Of a stretch of 64,000 bases of DNA, positions 10,631 through 21,949 are shown in pieces. Positions within the stretch are counted from its first letter, which is position 1, and each line of letters begins with the position of its first letter. The position numbers and the translations under genes were made by a program. A model generated the notes under the pieces. It did no database searches, was not told the origin of the DNA, and saw only the letters and a list, made by a program, of their open reading frames with translations. The stretch comes from Diplolepis rosae (Eukaryota > Arthropoda > Insecta > Hymenoptera > Diplolepididae): NCBI GenBank assembly GCA_030998225.1, contig JAPYXD010000469.1:1426001-1490000 (forward strand). Reading direction: 5' to 3'.

Positions 10631-11760
10631 TAAAATCAACCATTTACAAGTTATGATTTTTTAAACTTTCAAAAAAATGGAAATTTTCAGCTTTAAATCT
10701 CAAATTGCATAGTATATTATTATTGTCTGAATTGAAAAATAATAAACAAATAAATACAACGGATCCTAAAATCATTGTTTGTAAATTTTGCAACTCAAAA
10801 CAATTATTTTAAACATTGATAAATTCAAATATTTGCAACCGCTCAAATTTAAATTTAAATTAGCAATCTAGAGAAAAGTGAGGTGCAATTATAATTATTC
10901 CTAGCCGACTGGACATTTTTCGCAGTAACCCAGGTGGAAATTTACATCTAGCTTTGTACCGTGCCAGTACCGCAGAAGGATTTTCAGTACTGGCTCGGTA
11001 CACGGAGAAAAATAGTTGGTGTAATTTTACTCAACTTCCGATCAAATTTGGGACATAAGGACAAGTTAGAAGTTATTTAGTATCACTATATTTATTTTTG
11101 ATATATTAAATGTTCAAAAATGAATCACAGTTGAGTAAAATTCAGAAGTGTAGGGTGAAGTTAAAAAGCGTGCATTAAAAGTTTCTAAATATATATATTA
11201 TTACTCGTATTATAATTCTCAAAAACCAGTCTTTTACTAAATCACCAAAATAGTAGAGCTTTCCCTTCATTGTAATCTACGTTTTAATCGAGAGTTAAGT
11301 AAACCGTGAATCGCAAGATTTATTCCAATAGTTATATCTATTCACGCAGGAACGAATGAAAGTAATCTGCGTTTTAGGCACACATAAAAAATGTTCAATT
11401 TCAAAAACGTGTCGAATTTTCAGCATACTGATGTTCCAAGTTATTATATTTAATAATTAAAATCAATCAAAAACATACAAAATACAATTACAGTTTATTT
11501 TAGTATTCTCTAAACCCAAAATAGTGGATTCCACTTATAAACTAGTGATTTTAAAAATTCATCATACTGCAGTCGTGTTTGATCGTATTTGGTCTATTCG
11601 TCACGAAGCTTTCGTACATGCTCCGCAGTGTTAACCACTATTTGTTTTAATGATTATCCACTAGTTTATATAATACATTTAAAAGTTTCACATAATTGTA
11701 AAATCCATATTTTGAAAATATACAACACAGAAAATAAAAAAACCACCTTTTAAATTATTT

Positions 11761-12221
11761 TATGTGCCTCCGGCGCGGAAACTCGTTTTTCCGTTACAGC
11801 TAAGAGTAACGGAATGTTTTGTATTCCGTTACAGAGGAATATAATGTAAAAATTGAACTGCGCATGCGCATATAGTCTTACAGCGGAGCAGAATCTTCTT
11901 ATTCTTCTTCTTCTTCGTACAGCGTTAGCACCCTACTGACAAAGCCTTGTACATTTGAACTGCGCATGCGTCTACTAAAATCCATTACTACTACACAAGA
12001 TCGATAAAATCAAAATGGCTGGGACTAGTCGCGAAATATCAAGTGTAATGACTAGCGTCGCAAACAACTACAATACTAGATTAGATTCGAGTGTACGCAT
12101 AAAAACTCGTATCCGCACCGAAGTCATATAAAATAGAATACGTGCCAATGCACACAATTCGGGAAATTACGAGACTCGCGATAATGCTCGCAGGACTGAT
12201 CGCGCACGTAATATACTATTA
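11761..12221 (-). mobile_element. Family B repeat, copy 1 (TGTGCCT end)
   Basis: Inverted relative to the copies at 52253-52836 and 45253-46085. It shows the ATGTGCCTC end, CGTTACAG and GGAATATAATGTA blocks, the palindromic TGCGCATGCGC motif, TTC-rich tracts and the CTCGCGATAATGCTCGCAGGA block. The corresponding place in family C copy 2 (about 36770) reads straight through and serves as an empty site. The right end lacks part of the family and its exact limit is approximate. Confidence 0.5.
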
Positions 12222-12628
12222 CACAAGATATTTTTTGATAATAATGCAATTTTTTAATGTACTATTCAAATTTTAGTTACATTAAATTTCATACGTAGTT
12301 ATAATAAAAATGTATACTAAATATTAATTAATAATTATAATATATACAGCAACAATCGTAATTATAATAATTAATTAATTATATTATATTATATATGTCA
12401 ACAATCATAATTATAATAATCAGTTCATTAATTATATTAATTTAAAAAAATATTTTATGAAAAAAGTTGATTTATTTTTACTTGAGTAAGGCTCAAAAAC
12501 TCTAGTCATGACACTGGTCCACAAGCTCTGAATAACTTTTGCAGTCACTATATAAGAAAGTTCCAAGTTTGATGTCTCAGAATTGTAAGCGAGTGTGTGC
12601 GTGGTCGACGAAAGCGTATCGTACTATA

Positions 12629-13861
12629 CGGGGTGTGTCCGAAAAGTATCCGACCTGCGTTCATATCTCCGCGTTGGTGATATTCTTCGTCATCCGGACC
12701 ATGGGATCCTTCGAAGTAGTCCCCATTTGATTGAACCACGCGCTTCCAGCCGTGCTTCTACATCTTAAAGCAGTCCTCGAACGCAGATTTTGGAATGGCC
12801 TTCAGCTCGCGCGTAGCATTACTCTGAATCGTCTCGATGTCGTCGAACCGCTTTCCTTTAAGCGCCATTTTCAATTTTAGGAATGCGCTGGCGCGTTATC
12901 GTGGCGAAGAAGCCAATTACCGCTTGACCAGAACGCGGTCGTTTTCTTGTCACGGCATCACGCAATCTTTTCAGAACTTCAACGTAATATTCTTTGTTGA
13001 TCATCTGACCTCTTGGAGAAAATTCGTAGTGCACAACACCCTCACAATCGAAAAAAATTATCAGCATTAACTTGACATGGCTCCGACTTTGACATGCTTT
13101 TTTCGGCCGTGGCTCGTCTGGACGCTTCTACTGTGAAGATTGTTGTTTAGTTTCAGGATCGTAACCATAAACCTATGATTCATCACCAGTAATAACCTTC
13201 TTAAGGACATTTTCATCATGACAGCCCATTTCCAAGTTGTCCTGAGCGATTTCAGAGCAAAGGTCTTTCTGTTCGGTCGTTAGCAATTTCGGAATGAATT
13301 TCGCACACACGCGAGTCATTCCTAAAATCTTATTCAAAATTTCCCAAACAGTATTTTTTGGTATTCCCAGTTCACTTTCTAGTTCACGAACAGTCAATCA
13401 ATGATCACCTTCAATCGCAAGTCGCACACATTCGATGTTTTACGGTGTTGTTATCAGCGAAGGTCAGCCAGAACGAGGGTCACTGTCAACAGATGTGCGG
13501 TCATTCTTAAACCGCCTGTACCACTCCTTTATCTATGTTACGCCCATACTTTTGTCCACAAAGGCCTTCTGTATCATTTCAATCATCTCCGTACAACTCT
13601 TGCCGAGATTGAAGCCAAACTTGATGTAAATTCGTTGATCTGTTCTTTCTGTCATTTTCAACTGTAAACAAATACGACGAACAGAAAAAGCACGTTGGAC
13701 ATAAACACACGCTGCGCGCGACCCAAGGCGTCCGGCCGGTAACTACGGCATTCAGAGAGTTCGTGAGGGACTACTGGTTACGCTCATACCCCGCAGAGGC
13801 CAATCGAGCGCTCTGGCGAAAATATATAAACGCAGGTCGGATACTCTTTGGACACACCTTG
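12629..13861 (-). mobile_element. Mariner element with GGTGTGTCC ends
   Basis: Terminal inverted repeats of about 35 bp: CGGGGTGTGTCC then AAAAGTATCCGACCTGCGTT on the left, matched inverted at 13827-13861 with few mismatches. TA flanks both sides (12627-12628, 13862-13863). It carries one decayed transposase gene on the minus strand. A closely related element lies at 37247-39566. Confidence 0.75.
12680..13655 (-). pseudogene. Mariner transposase, decayed
   Basis: Begins at ATG 13655-13653 and can be followed through several stops and frame changes. Recognisable parts in order are the N-terminal helix-turn-helix region (LTVRELESELGIPK), the first catalytic aspartate in ITGDES, the central FFDCEGVVHYEFSPRG block and the C-terminal SNGDYFEG. 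The region of the second and third aspartates is damaged and shortened near 12858-12900. This is a DD34D-type cut-and-paste transposase family widespread in ants and other insects. The copy cannot encode an active enzyme. Confidence 0.7.
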
Positions 13862-13988
13862 TATATATGTGTAGTTATTAGGTTTATTTATGTAAGGTTA
13901 TATGTTTAAGTGTATTTGTGATTAAAAATATGATTGGCTACGACTGAATGGTGGGGATGTAAATATTTGAATGCTGTTTATGTATGTA

Positions 13989-14196
13989 CACTACCGTCGG
14001 AAATTGTGCGCACGGTGCTTGTCATCACTATTAAAAATCACTGCTGACTTTGAACCACGATATCTCGGTGACAAAAAGAGATGGGGCATTTTTAAAAATA
14101 CAAATGGAAAGCTTATGAAATTCCACGTCTAGTGATGCTCAATAAATATTTTTTTGACTCTCTGAAAATAATACAGTAAAATTTCCGAAGGTAGTG
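13989..14196. mobile_element. 208-bp MITE with CACTACC ends
   Basis: CACTACCGTCGGAAATT at the left is matched inverted by AATTTCCGAAGGTAGTG at the right, with TA on both sides (13987-13988, 14197-14198). No coding capacity. The terminal motif resembles that of the larger MITE at 57749-58617. It lies inside family C copy 1. Confidence 0.7.
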
Positions 14197-14764
14197 TATG
14201 TATGTATCGGATAACCAATAGAAGACTCGAGGTAAGAATTTTTTTTCATTTAAGATAATAATACGCCCGATGCTCGTTTTACTCAACTACAGTTGGAAAC
14301 TCCTCAAGCGTCGGTGATATACTAATACATTTCATGTTAATCCACTGGCGAATTTTGATGCCCTTTTGTCGATGACGTTTTACTCAACTACTTACTATTT
14401 CCTATGTAACGCATATTGTTATTCACTTCGGGTAAATTAGGTATTTATCAAATTCATTTTACCCGTCTAGGACTTAATAAATGATCGAATATCCTTATGT
14501 CCCAAGTTTAATCGACAGAGTCGAGTAAAATTACCTCAACTATTTTTCTCCGTGTAACTTTGCTGGAAGTTGTCCATCGGTACTGGCGCGGTACTGGACA
14601 TCGGTACCATGCCAGCACTGAAATCTGTACTGGTTCAGTACTGGCATTACTTCGAAGTCCTTTGTACCAACTGTTCAGTACAAGCATTGCTCCTTGTTTA
14701 TAACTGGCGCGGTACTGTTCCGTTTGTAAATACTGGCATGAATCCGACTTCTCCACCTGGGAAA

Positions 14765-17700
14765 AATATTAAAGTTTCGAAAAATGATATGAAACTTTAG
14801 TATAGGTTATAGTAAAGTTTGATACAATCTATAATAAATTATCGTATAGTTCATCTAAAGTTCAGTATTTCGGTGCGAAAAATTCTCACTATCTCACGTT
14901 TCCCCCCCCCCCCCCCCCAAATTGAAACGTAGTCTAGCAAAAATTGTAAACTTGAGTTTCTCCGTATATCATTATACTAACTGAAAAATAAAAAAATTGT
15001 TAGTTTAAGAAATTGTAATCCACTTTGTTATCACTGAACCCACCTACTACTCGAAGGTCAACTTTCTAGGAAAAGCAGGTAGAACTCCTGGATGAGGAAA
15101 ATATTAAGTAGGTGGACTTCCACCCAAGGGAGAACTAGCAAAAAGTTTGACGACCACTGATTGGTATTGAGTATGCTATACCTGCTCTATTCCAACTTTT
15201 CCGCGCAGTGGTTTACTTCTCTCAGTCGATTTCTAACCAATTTTATACCCATTCTACTCCATTTCTTATTAATAGAACTTTTCATTCAATTAAAATGAGA
15301 GCTACGCGTCTTATCAAAAAATAATCCAAATACAATAAAATAAAAACTTATTTCTTTTTGAATGAAAACTGAATTTCAATAAAAAAAACTTTTCTTTTGG
15401 AAATGCTAATGACCGCTCTTATCCTGGTGAAATACTGAACCACTGCTAATCCCTTTGAAGTATCTCTTTTAAATATTTTAATTTATTCAAAAGTTCAAAA
15501 TAAAACCCACAGTGTTCATCGTTTCATTAAAATAATGGAGAATAAGATAAGTAAAAACAATAAATTTTAGAAAAAAAATCAAAATTTATCATAGTTTATA
15601 ACAATCTTCATTACAAGCCACACTGTTAGAAATGTTTGGAAATTAAAAAAAAAATTTAATTACAAGGGTAACATAAAATTTGATGATATTTATAATATGA
15701 AATTTTTGAGTAGAGGTATCTTAAAATTGCGAAAATTGTACTGAATTTTCATAAAATTCATCTTAAAATTACCAAACTATAACAAAATTTTTCAGTTACA
15801 TATAACTCCATGAAACTTTAGTTACCCAAAACTAAATACTGAATACTTTCCTAATTTTACGAAATTTTAACTGAGTAAAACTCCAGCTACGAGTTTTGGA
15901 AAATTACAGTAGAACTTTCTAACAGTGCATATTGAATTAGAGCTGTATTAGTGCCGTGTTTGTTTAGAAAAACATCTTTTCAAATTTAACGTTAAAGTTT
16001 AGAAATCCAAAGCCCCCAAAGTGGAGGAGGGTGGAGGAGTTGAATGCATAATTTATATTTTTAGGGGGACTTGAAAATTGAAATAAATTCATTACAATGT
16101 AGGTAATATTTATAAGAACGTAGTGAAACGAGCTGAGCAGCTTATCTGGTAAATTTATATGGAAATTTAGCGAGAAAAATGGTGAAGCGCAAAATGGACA
16201 AGACAAGATGTCTTCTGCTCGTGTCACGCCAAAAGTTTTGTGCATGAATTGCTGCATACGCGACTTTGTATGATTATGAAAACTTACATGAAGCTGGATT
16301 TCAAAAGTGAAAAGGTGGCGAAAAAAGGTGAGTTCGATCTGTCCATTTTATATAAATAAATAAAAAATTAATGAATAAGCTGCTTAGCACGTTTTCACAA
16401 ATATTACCTACATTTTAGTCCATTATTATTAAATTTTGAAGTCCTGAATATATTATCAAAATGTTTGCTAGAATAGTAGAACTGTAGAAAAATTTCTGAA
16501 TGCGAAGAGTTTCGGGTTGATATATCCATTAAAGAAAAAGTGATTGAAGTTCTTGGGCTGGAGATATATCAACCACCTCTAGTCTAATGGAGGAAAGAAA
16601 TGTAGGTTCTGGAGGTGTAAAAGTGATGGAAATCGATTTGAAATTGGAAAGGGGTTAATTCCTTTCTCCGCCTGGCATACCATTGCTCTCCTTTTAAATC
16701 GCAACCCAATCGTTCGGCCGCGGCTGTCTCGGCGGGAATTTAATTGTGCAAGTGCTCCGAGGCTTGCAATTTCTGTGAACAAACGAGCAACATTACTTCC
16801 TTGTGTAGATTCGGGTAATCACTTTGAGATCAACTTGCCAGACCTCTAGCCTTTTCATAATGATGCCAACTTTCGGTCGCCATAATGTTTGGATGCAACA
16901 AACTTTGGCTTTGTCCTAAAGCGACAAAAGTGCTCTGCACATTCAACTAATGAAATATTAACTGAATTACAGAATAATCTTGCAGTCTAAAGATATATGC
17001 AATCATATACTTAATTATTAAATTCTTTTGAAATTATCTCATTTTCAGGTCCCTATTTTTGTTCTTTTGAGGGCTGAACCTTTCTAATGGCTTCTCAATA
17101 TTCTGCAATATTTAACCATATATCTTAACATGTATCTGAAGTTTTAAAATGATCGGGTAAAACTGCGTAAGTTTTCTTTCACTTGAAAAGGCGTTTTTCT
17201 CTATAATTGGAACAGTACTTTGAAAGCAATTTTTTGTTTGTAGTACACTTATGAAGTTGTCACTAGTCTATATTGATAGCGTTCTTGCTCTATTAAAACT
17301 TCTCTTATTATTTGTTTGTAAAACAGTGTCGCTATAAATGCTTAAAACCATCACAACGACCCTTAATTAATAGCCTGAGTGTTCGTTCTGCTTTAAATCG
17401 ACACCTTTGACAGAAAAGCTACCCAAATTGGAGAAAATGTCTAACCTCCAATACAATGTGCTAATTAAAACAAGGATTGAATTACTTTTCTGTACTCTTT
17501 AATTCCTTTGTCAGTGAAAATATAGATGGATGAAGGAATAAATTATTGAACCAGTACCAGTTGTTGAGTCGTTGAAGTTACTTTTGCAGATTAATAGCTT
17601 AGATTACATTACAAAAATTAAATATAGTAATGTTATAGTATGTACGCATTAGTTTGTTTTGTATTAGAATGAAAAAACTCTACACTGTAAAAGAAGGTCT

Positions 17701-17806
17701 TTTTTACGGTTAAGTATATTTAATTACGTCTCTCAAGAATCTGATTTAAAGGTGCTATTTTCTTGTTTCTTCACATGACTTCTCCGTTATTTTCATTTCA
17801 TAAGTA
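14765..17806. other. No gene; C17 tract and a GC-balanced unique-looking patch
   Basis: A run of 17 C lies at 14902-14918. Most of the rest is AT-rich. 16620-16900 is GC-balanced and not repeated elsewhere in the window; its 67-codon minus-strand ORF has no recognisable domain. It could be a conserved non-coding element or an unrecognised exon. Confidence 0.35.
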
Positions 17807-18563
17807 AAGGGTTTCCCAATAAGGGTGATATGTTTTGAAATTGAAAAAAAACACTGAATATTCATTCGGAATTGATCGAAATCTTTTTTATTATATTGGA
17901 TATTCTATGCCATTTATGATTTAAACAATATATCGGCCAAATGTCCCCCGAGACTTGAGCCAAAAATGCGCCTCATCAGAAAAGATGATTTTTTGATGAA
18001 AATTGGGATCATTTTCAATTGATTCCAGAGCCCAATCCGCGAACTCCCGACGCAAACGATGGTCATTAGGCTTCAGTTCTTGGGCCAGAATCATCTTATA
18101 GGGATGCAGGCCAAGATCCAATCGCAAAATACGCCAGGTAGTCATTCTGGACAGGCCCAATTCCTAAGATCGGCGTGGCACGGACAATTCACGGTTTTCC
18201 TCGATACTGGCCTGTACGGCGGCTATATTCTGTGTAGAACGTGCGGTACGCATACGATTTTTAGGCTTAGTATCCAATAGAGTAAATTCACTCTCCAACT
18301 TATCGATTATTCGACGAATTGAGAGCGCGGATGGAGCAGAATGACGACCATATTTTGCACGAAATGCTCTTTGAACACCGACAAAACTTCTCGAATTTTG
18401 ATAAAATAATTGGACAATTTCCAAACGTTGTGGAAGCGTGAAACTATTCATGATTAAATGGCAAACCTTACTGATGACAACTGACAGCAGACGTCAAAAA
18501 TTTCAGTTCAAATGAGCCCGATAGGGACATTCAAAATCATATCACCCCTATTGGGAAACCCTT
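17807..18563 (-). mobile_element. Internally deleted Tc1/mariner-superfamily element
   Basis: Inverted ends AAGGGTTTCCCAATAAGGG (left) and CCCTATTGGGAAACCCTT (right), with TA on each side (17805-17806, 18564-18565). The 757-bp length is too short for a complete transposase. The encoded fragment is related to the DD41D transposase at 55075-56160, but the terminal repeats differ, so it is a separate family. Confidence 0.7.
17921..18451 (-). pseudogene. Transposase N-terminal half with nonsense codon and deletion
   Basis: One frame runs from ATG 18451 to 17921 and is broken by a TAG at 18163-18161, probably from a CAG glutamine codon. The first half has helix-turn-helix features (RLEIVQLFYQN, ALSIRRIIDKLE). 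After the stop come LSRMTTWRIL, LGLHPYK and QKIIFSDEAHFWL, the last containing the first catalytic aspartate. The sequence then jumps to unrelated residues, so the second and third aspartates are deleted. It resembles the intact protein at 55075-56160 in layout. Confidence 0.7.
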
Positions 18564-18859
18564 TAGTATATCTTCAAAGCCCCTTACTTTAATTCAAGTG
18601 TTAGGCGTACAACTTTGCTATCCCTGTTTTTCTTAAAATTTGAGGCTTTACTCTTAAAAAGTGATAACCTATTTATGATTCAAAGTACTGTTCATCGCTA
18701 GCCATTACTTTTTTGCATATTCCTTGCATTTGTCGGAAACCACCTCATAGGCTCCTCGGAGATGGTGTAGAAGGTGGGATAGGCGCTTATACTAGGCGAG
18801 GGGGTAGAATTAGTAACTAGACTCACAGTTTTGGGTTAAACTAGAAGTGCGTTATTTAT

Positions 18860-19312
18860 TTATCTTGTGCAGTCCGCTTCTTTTATTGTGTTCCCTTCCT
18901 CCGCCTGTCGCGGCGCTGACGTTAGTTCTAGCTCCCAGATAGGAGATTCCAAGACCTCTTCCAGGGTGCGTACCACCTGCCCGTGAGTGGGTTTGGGCGT
19001 CCTTGGCATCGGGACGGCGTAGTAGCCTTCCAACTGGTCGAAGAGCGCGGAGAGTTCCATGCTTGACAGCGAGGCGGTGCCAGATTTCCACAACGAGTCT
19101 GATGTGGCGGTTGGCGGTAGAGTGTACGTATCGGTTGGTGGCGAAGCGGCTGGAGCGGCCGGCGATGAGGGTCCAATGGTTGTCGGCGGCTTGGTCGATA
19201 ACGCAACGTCTACCGTGGACCAGGTAGCACCGGGTTCAGATTCGGGCGGTATACCCGGGGTAGATCGTCCGCTGGGGCGGTTGTGGCTATTGCCTTGTAG
19301 CTTGGGACACAA
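18860..19312 (-). CDS. GC-rich 150-codon ORF, probable retroelement remnant
   Basis: This ORF stands out by GC content and by a Pro/Ser/Thr-rich first half followed by a charged, more structured half (SALFDQLEGYYAVPMPRTPK, then RTLEEVLESPIWELEL). Just upstream on the same strand (about 19340-19440) is a CxxC-bearing stretch that resembles a degraded zinc finger (RCDICPQF). This layout would fit the 5' region of a retrotransposon ORF, but I do not recognise the family. The block 18740-19680 has a base composition unlike its surroundings. Confidence 0.3.
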   Translation of the reverse strand: MCPKLQGNSHNRPSGRSTPGIPPESEPGATWSTVDVALSTKPPTTIGPSSPAAPAASPPTDTYTLPPTATSDSLWKSGTASLSSMELSALFDQLEGYYAVPMPRTPKPTHGQVVRTLEEVLESPIWELELTSAPRQAEEGNTIKEADCTR

Positions 19313-19688
19313 GCGGAGGTCGTTCTTCGACTATCGGCGTAGATCAGGGAAGCTTCCCTGGACTCAACTGTCACTCAAACGTCTCGAGGCCCTTTTCATA
19401 GGGATGGAAAATTGGGGACAAATGTCGCAGCGGAAGGAGTATAGTTTTTTTACATAGTTTTCGAGTACCGATACTCCTCCCCTCTTACAAGTTCACTGAC
19501 CACTTGGAGGGAGGTAATGTTGCTGTCCTTCTCAATTCTGTGGTCAGAATTGTCCCGTCCTTTTCTTCCCAATTCGCAGTGATTGATTGGGAAGGAGTAG
19601 GCGTTCAGAGAGTGCTCTCGTCTCTGCTTTTCCTTACCTTTCCCGACTTTCACTTTTTCTAGCTTGCAGTCAGTGAAGGCCGTTCCTT

Positions 19689-20590
19689 CACGGAGAAAAA
19701 TGGATATTGACCCATAATATATAAATATTGAGGCACAATGTCAGTAGCATTCAACTATGTGACAAACATTTAGATATTCTACTTCAATGCCTGCAGACAT
19801 TGAAAAAAAGATATTAACCACCAGTATCTCAGATATTGAGCTTTATTATCTCAGATATTAAAAATGAATATTCAAGATACTAAACTTCTGAATATCCTCG
19901 TTAGTAAACTTGAATTTCTGAGGTACTGAAGTTGAATATTTCAGATATTTAACATCAATATCAGGTATACTGAAAAGGTAAGTTATAGATATTACAGCTC
20001 AATGTCTAAGATACTCAAAAAATTATTTTAAAGGTTATGAAATAACCATATTCACTTTTTAGAAAAAAGTCAAATTATATATTTTATCCTGTATATAAGT
20101 ATATAGCAGGTTTATACTTCGCTCTCATTTTCATTATTTGGCATGTCTAAAATTAACTTAATGTTCTTGTTAGAAAATTAACCTTAACACTAAGGTTAGA
20201 TTTCATTCTCGGCTATAAACCACATATATAGAGAAAATATATAACTTATATCTTTTACTTACTGCATCTCAAGTTAAACACCCGATCTTTATTCCATTGA
20301 AAACACTTATTAGAATTTTTACAAAATTCCAAAATTTTTCTTTACGGCACGCTGTAAGCATGCAAGCAGATTTCAATGAGCGCGAAAAAGTGATCACATG
20401 ACCTTTATATACATGCGCGCACTTCATGCTTCATTATCTAAACTATTGAACTTGAATATCAAATGTTGTTTCTCGGAAAAATCTTATATATTGAAAAAAA
20501 TTTTTTTAATATTGCGTGTCAATATCTAGATATTATGCATGAATATCTCTTATTTGAATATCTACTTTTCAATATCCATTTTTCTCCGTG
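19689..20590. mobile_element. 902-bp family C-like MITE
   Basis: Starts CACGGAGAAAAATGGATATT and ends with the inverse AATATCCATTTTTCTCCGTG. The interior is dominated by degenerate AGATATTNAA-type motifs (AATATCTAGATATT) in both orientations. There is no ORF. The same end sequence bounds 53482-53700. Flanking bases are TT on both sides here rather than TA. Confidence 0.65.
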
Positions 20591-20596
20591 TTGGCA

Positions 20597-20614
20597 GGGG
20601 GGGGGGGGGGGGGG
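20597..20614. repeat. G18 homopolymer
   Basis: Eighteen consecutive G immediately after the MITE end. Other long G/C runs in the window lie at 14902 (C17), 31617 (G14), 32275 (G16), 45416 (G10), 45544 (G14) and 49146 (C11). Confidence 0.9.
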
Positions 20615-20744
20615 TGAAACGGTGAAAGGGACGGTACTTCCGCTGGTCGGTAAGTCGCAGTGGTGTGACGAGGACGGGGCTTTTCCGATGTTAGTGCCTC
20701 GAGTCGTCTTTCAGAGTGAATTTCGGACAAGTATCTTCTAATGG

Positions 20745-21781
20745 TGGAAAAATAAAATGTTTTCTACCATTACTATATACGGCTTAAAGCGCGTATAACA
20801 CATCTCGAAAAAACGACGCGTCTTTTGAGGCGATCCACGACTCGATCCATTTTTTGACTTCTTCACAACAGCGGAAATGCTGATGAACCAGGCCGTGTGC
20901 TATCGATCAAAACAAATGGTTGTCGAAAGGAGCAACGTCTGCAGAAGCCGTTCCCCTTACCGCACTCCAACCGCTTCTGACAACTAGCGCCGCGTATATC
21001 CCTGCACTTGAACTACCCTACGGGGACACCCAATACATTAGAGGTTGACCTGCCCTGTCTTGACCATGTGCAGGGATATAAGCGGCGCTAGTTACTAGCG
21101 GTCCACCACCATTTCATTAGGTTTGCACCGCCTCGTAAGGTTCAAACGCATCAATTTCGTTCGATACCGATCCCTTGTGATGGTTCCACTCGGTTTCATC
21201 AGCTCATAATACACCATTCCGAGCTGGTCCCACTAAATGCAGAGCGTAACCCTGGCACAGTGAATATTTGGTCTGGCCGTCGACGTGGAGGCATGTCCGG
21301 GTATTCCCCATGATTTTCTGCGCTTTGGATTATCGTATATGACCCACTTTTCGTGCCGGGCGCAATGCAATGTAAAAGCCCCTTCCAATTCTTTCTGCAG
21401 CAGCTGTTCGCAAGCAAAGAAATGTCGTTCAACATCTCTCAGCTTCAACTCGTACGGAAAACAATTTCCTTGCTTCTGAGTCATTCCTATGGCTTTGAGG
21501 CATTTCGAAATGGCTTGTCGAGTCACTCCCAATGATTCTGCCAATCCTACTTGCGTTTGGCATGAGTCTTCAGCAAGTAATGCCTCCTATTACTAGTAAT
21601 GAACAACAAAATCACCACTCTTGAAGCATTGAAACCACTCACAACAAGTTCTTTCACGAAGAGCAGCCTCACAGTAAGTACTTGGAAGCATTCCATGAGC
21701 CTTAGCAGCAGTTTTCTTCAAATGAAAGCAGAAAATCAAAACTTCCGGCAAATTACGAGAATTTGGCTTGAAAACTGACAT
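20745..21781 (-). pseudogene. Mariner transposase, decayed and interrupted
   Basis: ATG at 21781 starts a recognisable mariner N-terminus (REVL-like FCFHLKKTAAKAHGML, ERTCCEWFQCFKSGDF). After a frameshift, 21544-21233 gives the second helix-turn-helix (AESLGVTRQAISK) and the block DNPKRRKSWGIPGHAST. The first catalytic aspartate, expected in GDEKW, reads as H in ARHEKW. A 112-bp palindromic MITE at 20982-21093 lies before the third-aspartate block (SADVAPFDNHLF) and the C-terminal EEVKKWIESWIASKD. Clear inverted ends were not found. It is inactive. Confidence 0.7.
20982..21093. mobile_element. 112-bp palindromic MITE
   Basis: AACTAGCGCCGCGTATATCC at the left is matched inverted by GGATATAAGCGGCGCTAGTT at the right, with GTGCAGG/CCTGCAC continuing inward. 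It sits inside the mariner pseudogene. The target duplication is unclear (ACTAGCG occurs on both sides). Confidence 0.55.
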
Positions 21782-21949
21782 CTTCGATCGAGAATAAATT
21801 TATGATGCAAACATATATTCACTAATGTGGTGTTGTCGTTATGTTGGCAGATGTCCAAGCTTACTGTGTGACATTTTTGATCTGCATCACAGTAAGTCCA
21901 CTCCTATAGGAGTAAAGGGGAACGACTTATAGTGTTTGCTATCAACAAG

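Larger units (their letters stand above)
11001..14554. mobile_element. Family C element, copy 1 (CACGGAGAAAAATAGTTG ends, TA duplication)
   Basis: Starts CACGGAGAAAAATAGTTG and ends in the near inverse AACTATTTTTCTCCGTG, with TA on each side (10999-11000, 14555-14556). Subterminal GGGACATAAGGA and its complement also pair. It aligns with 35884-39946. Removing the inserted repeat (11761-12221), the mariner (12629-13861) and the MITE (13989-14196) leaves a non-autonomous core of about 1.65 kb. A short coding-like remnant shared with copy 2 lies near 11520-11640 on the minus strand. TA duplication suggests a Tc1/mariner-like or other TA-targeting system. Confidence 0.6.
10931..14764. mobile_element. 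Family D element, rich in CAGTACTGG, split by a later insertion
   Basis: CCCAGGTGGA near 10950 and its complement TCCACCTGGG at 14752-14761 form outer inverted ends. The two halves (10931-11000 and 14555-14764) share many copies of GTACTGGC/CAGTACTGG motifs. A 3554-bp family C element lies exactly between them with TA on both sides, so the original element was only about 280 bp. Related fragments occur at 25250-25390 and 28790-28925. Confidence 0.45.
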
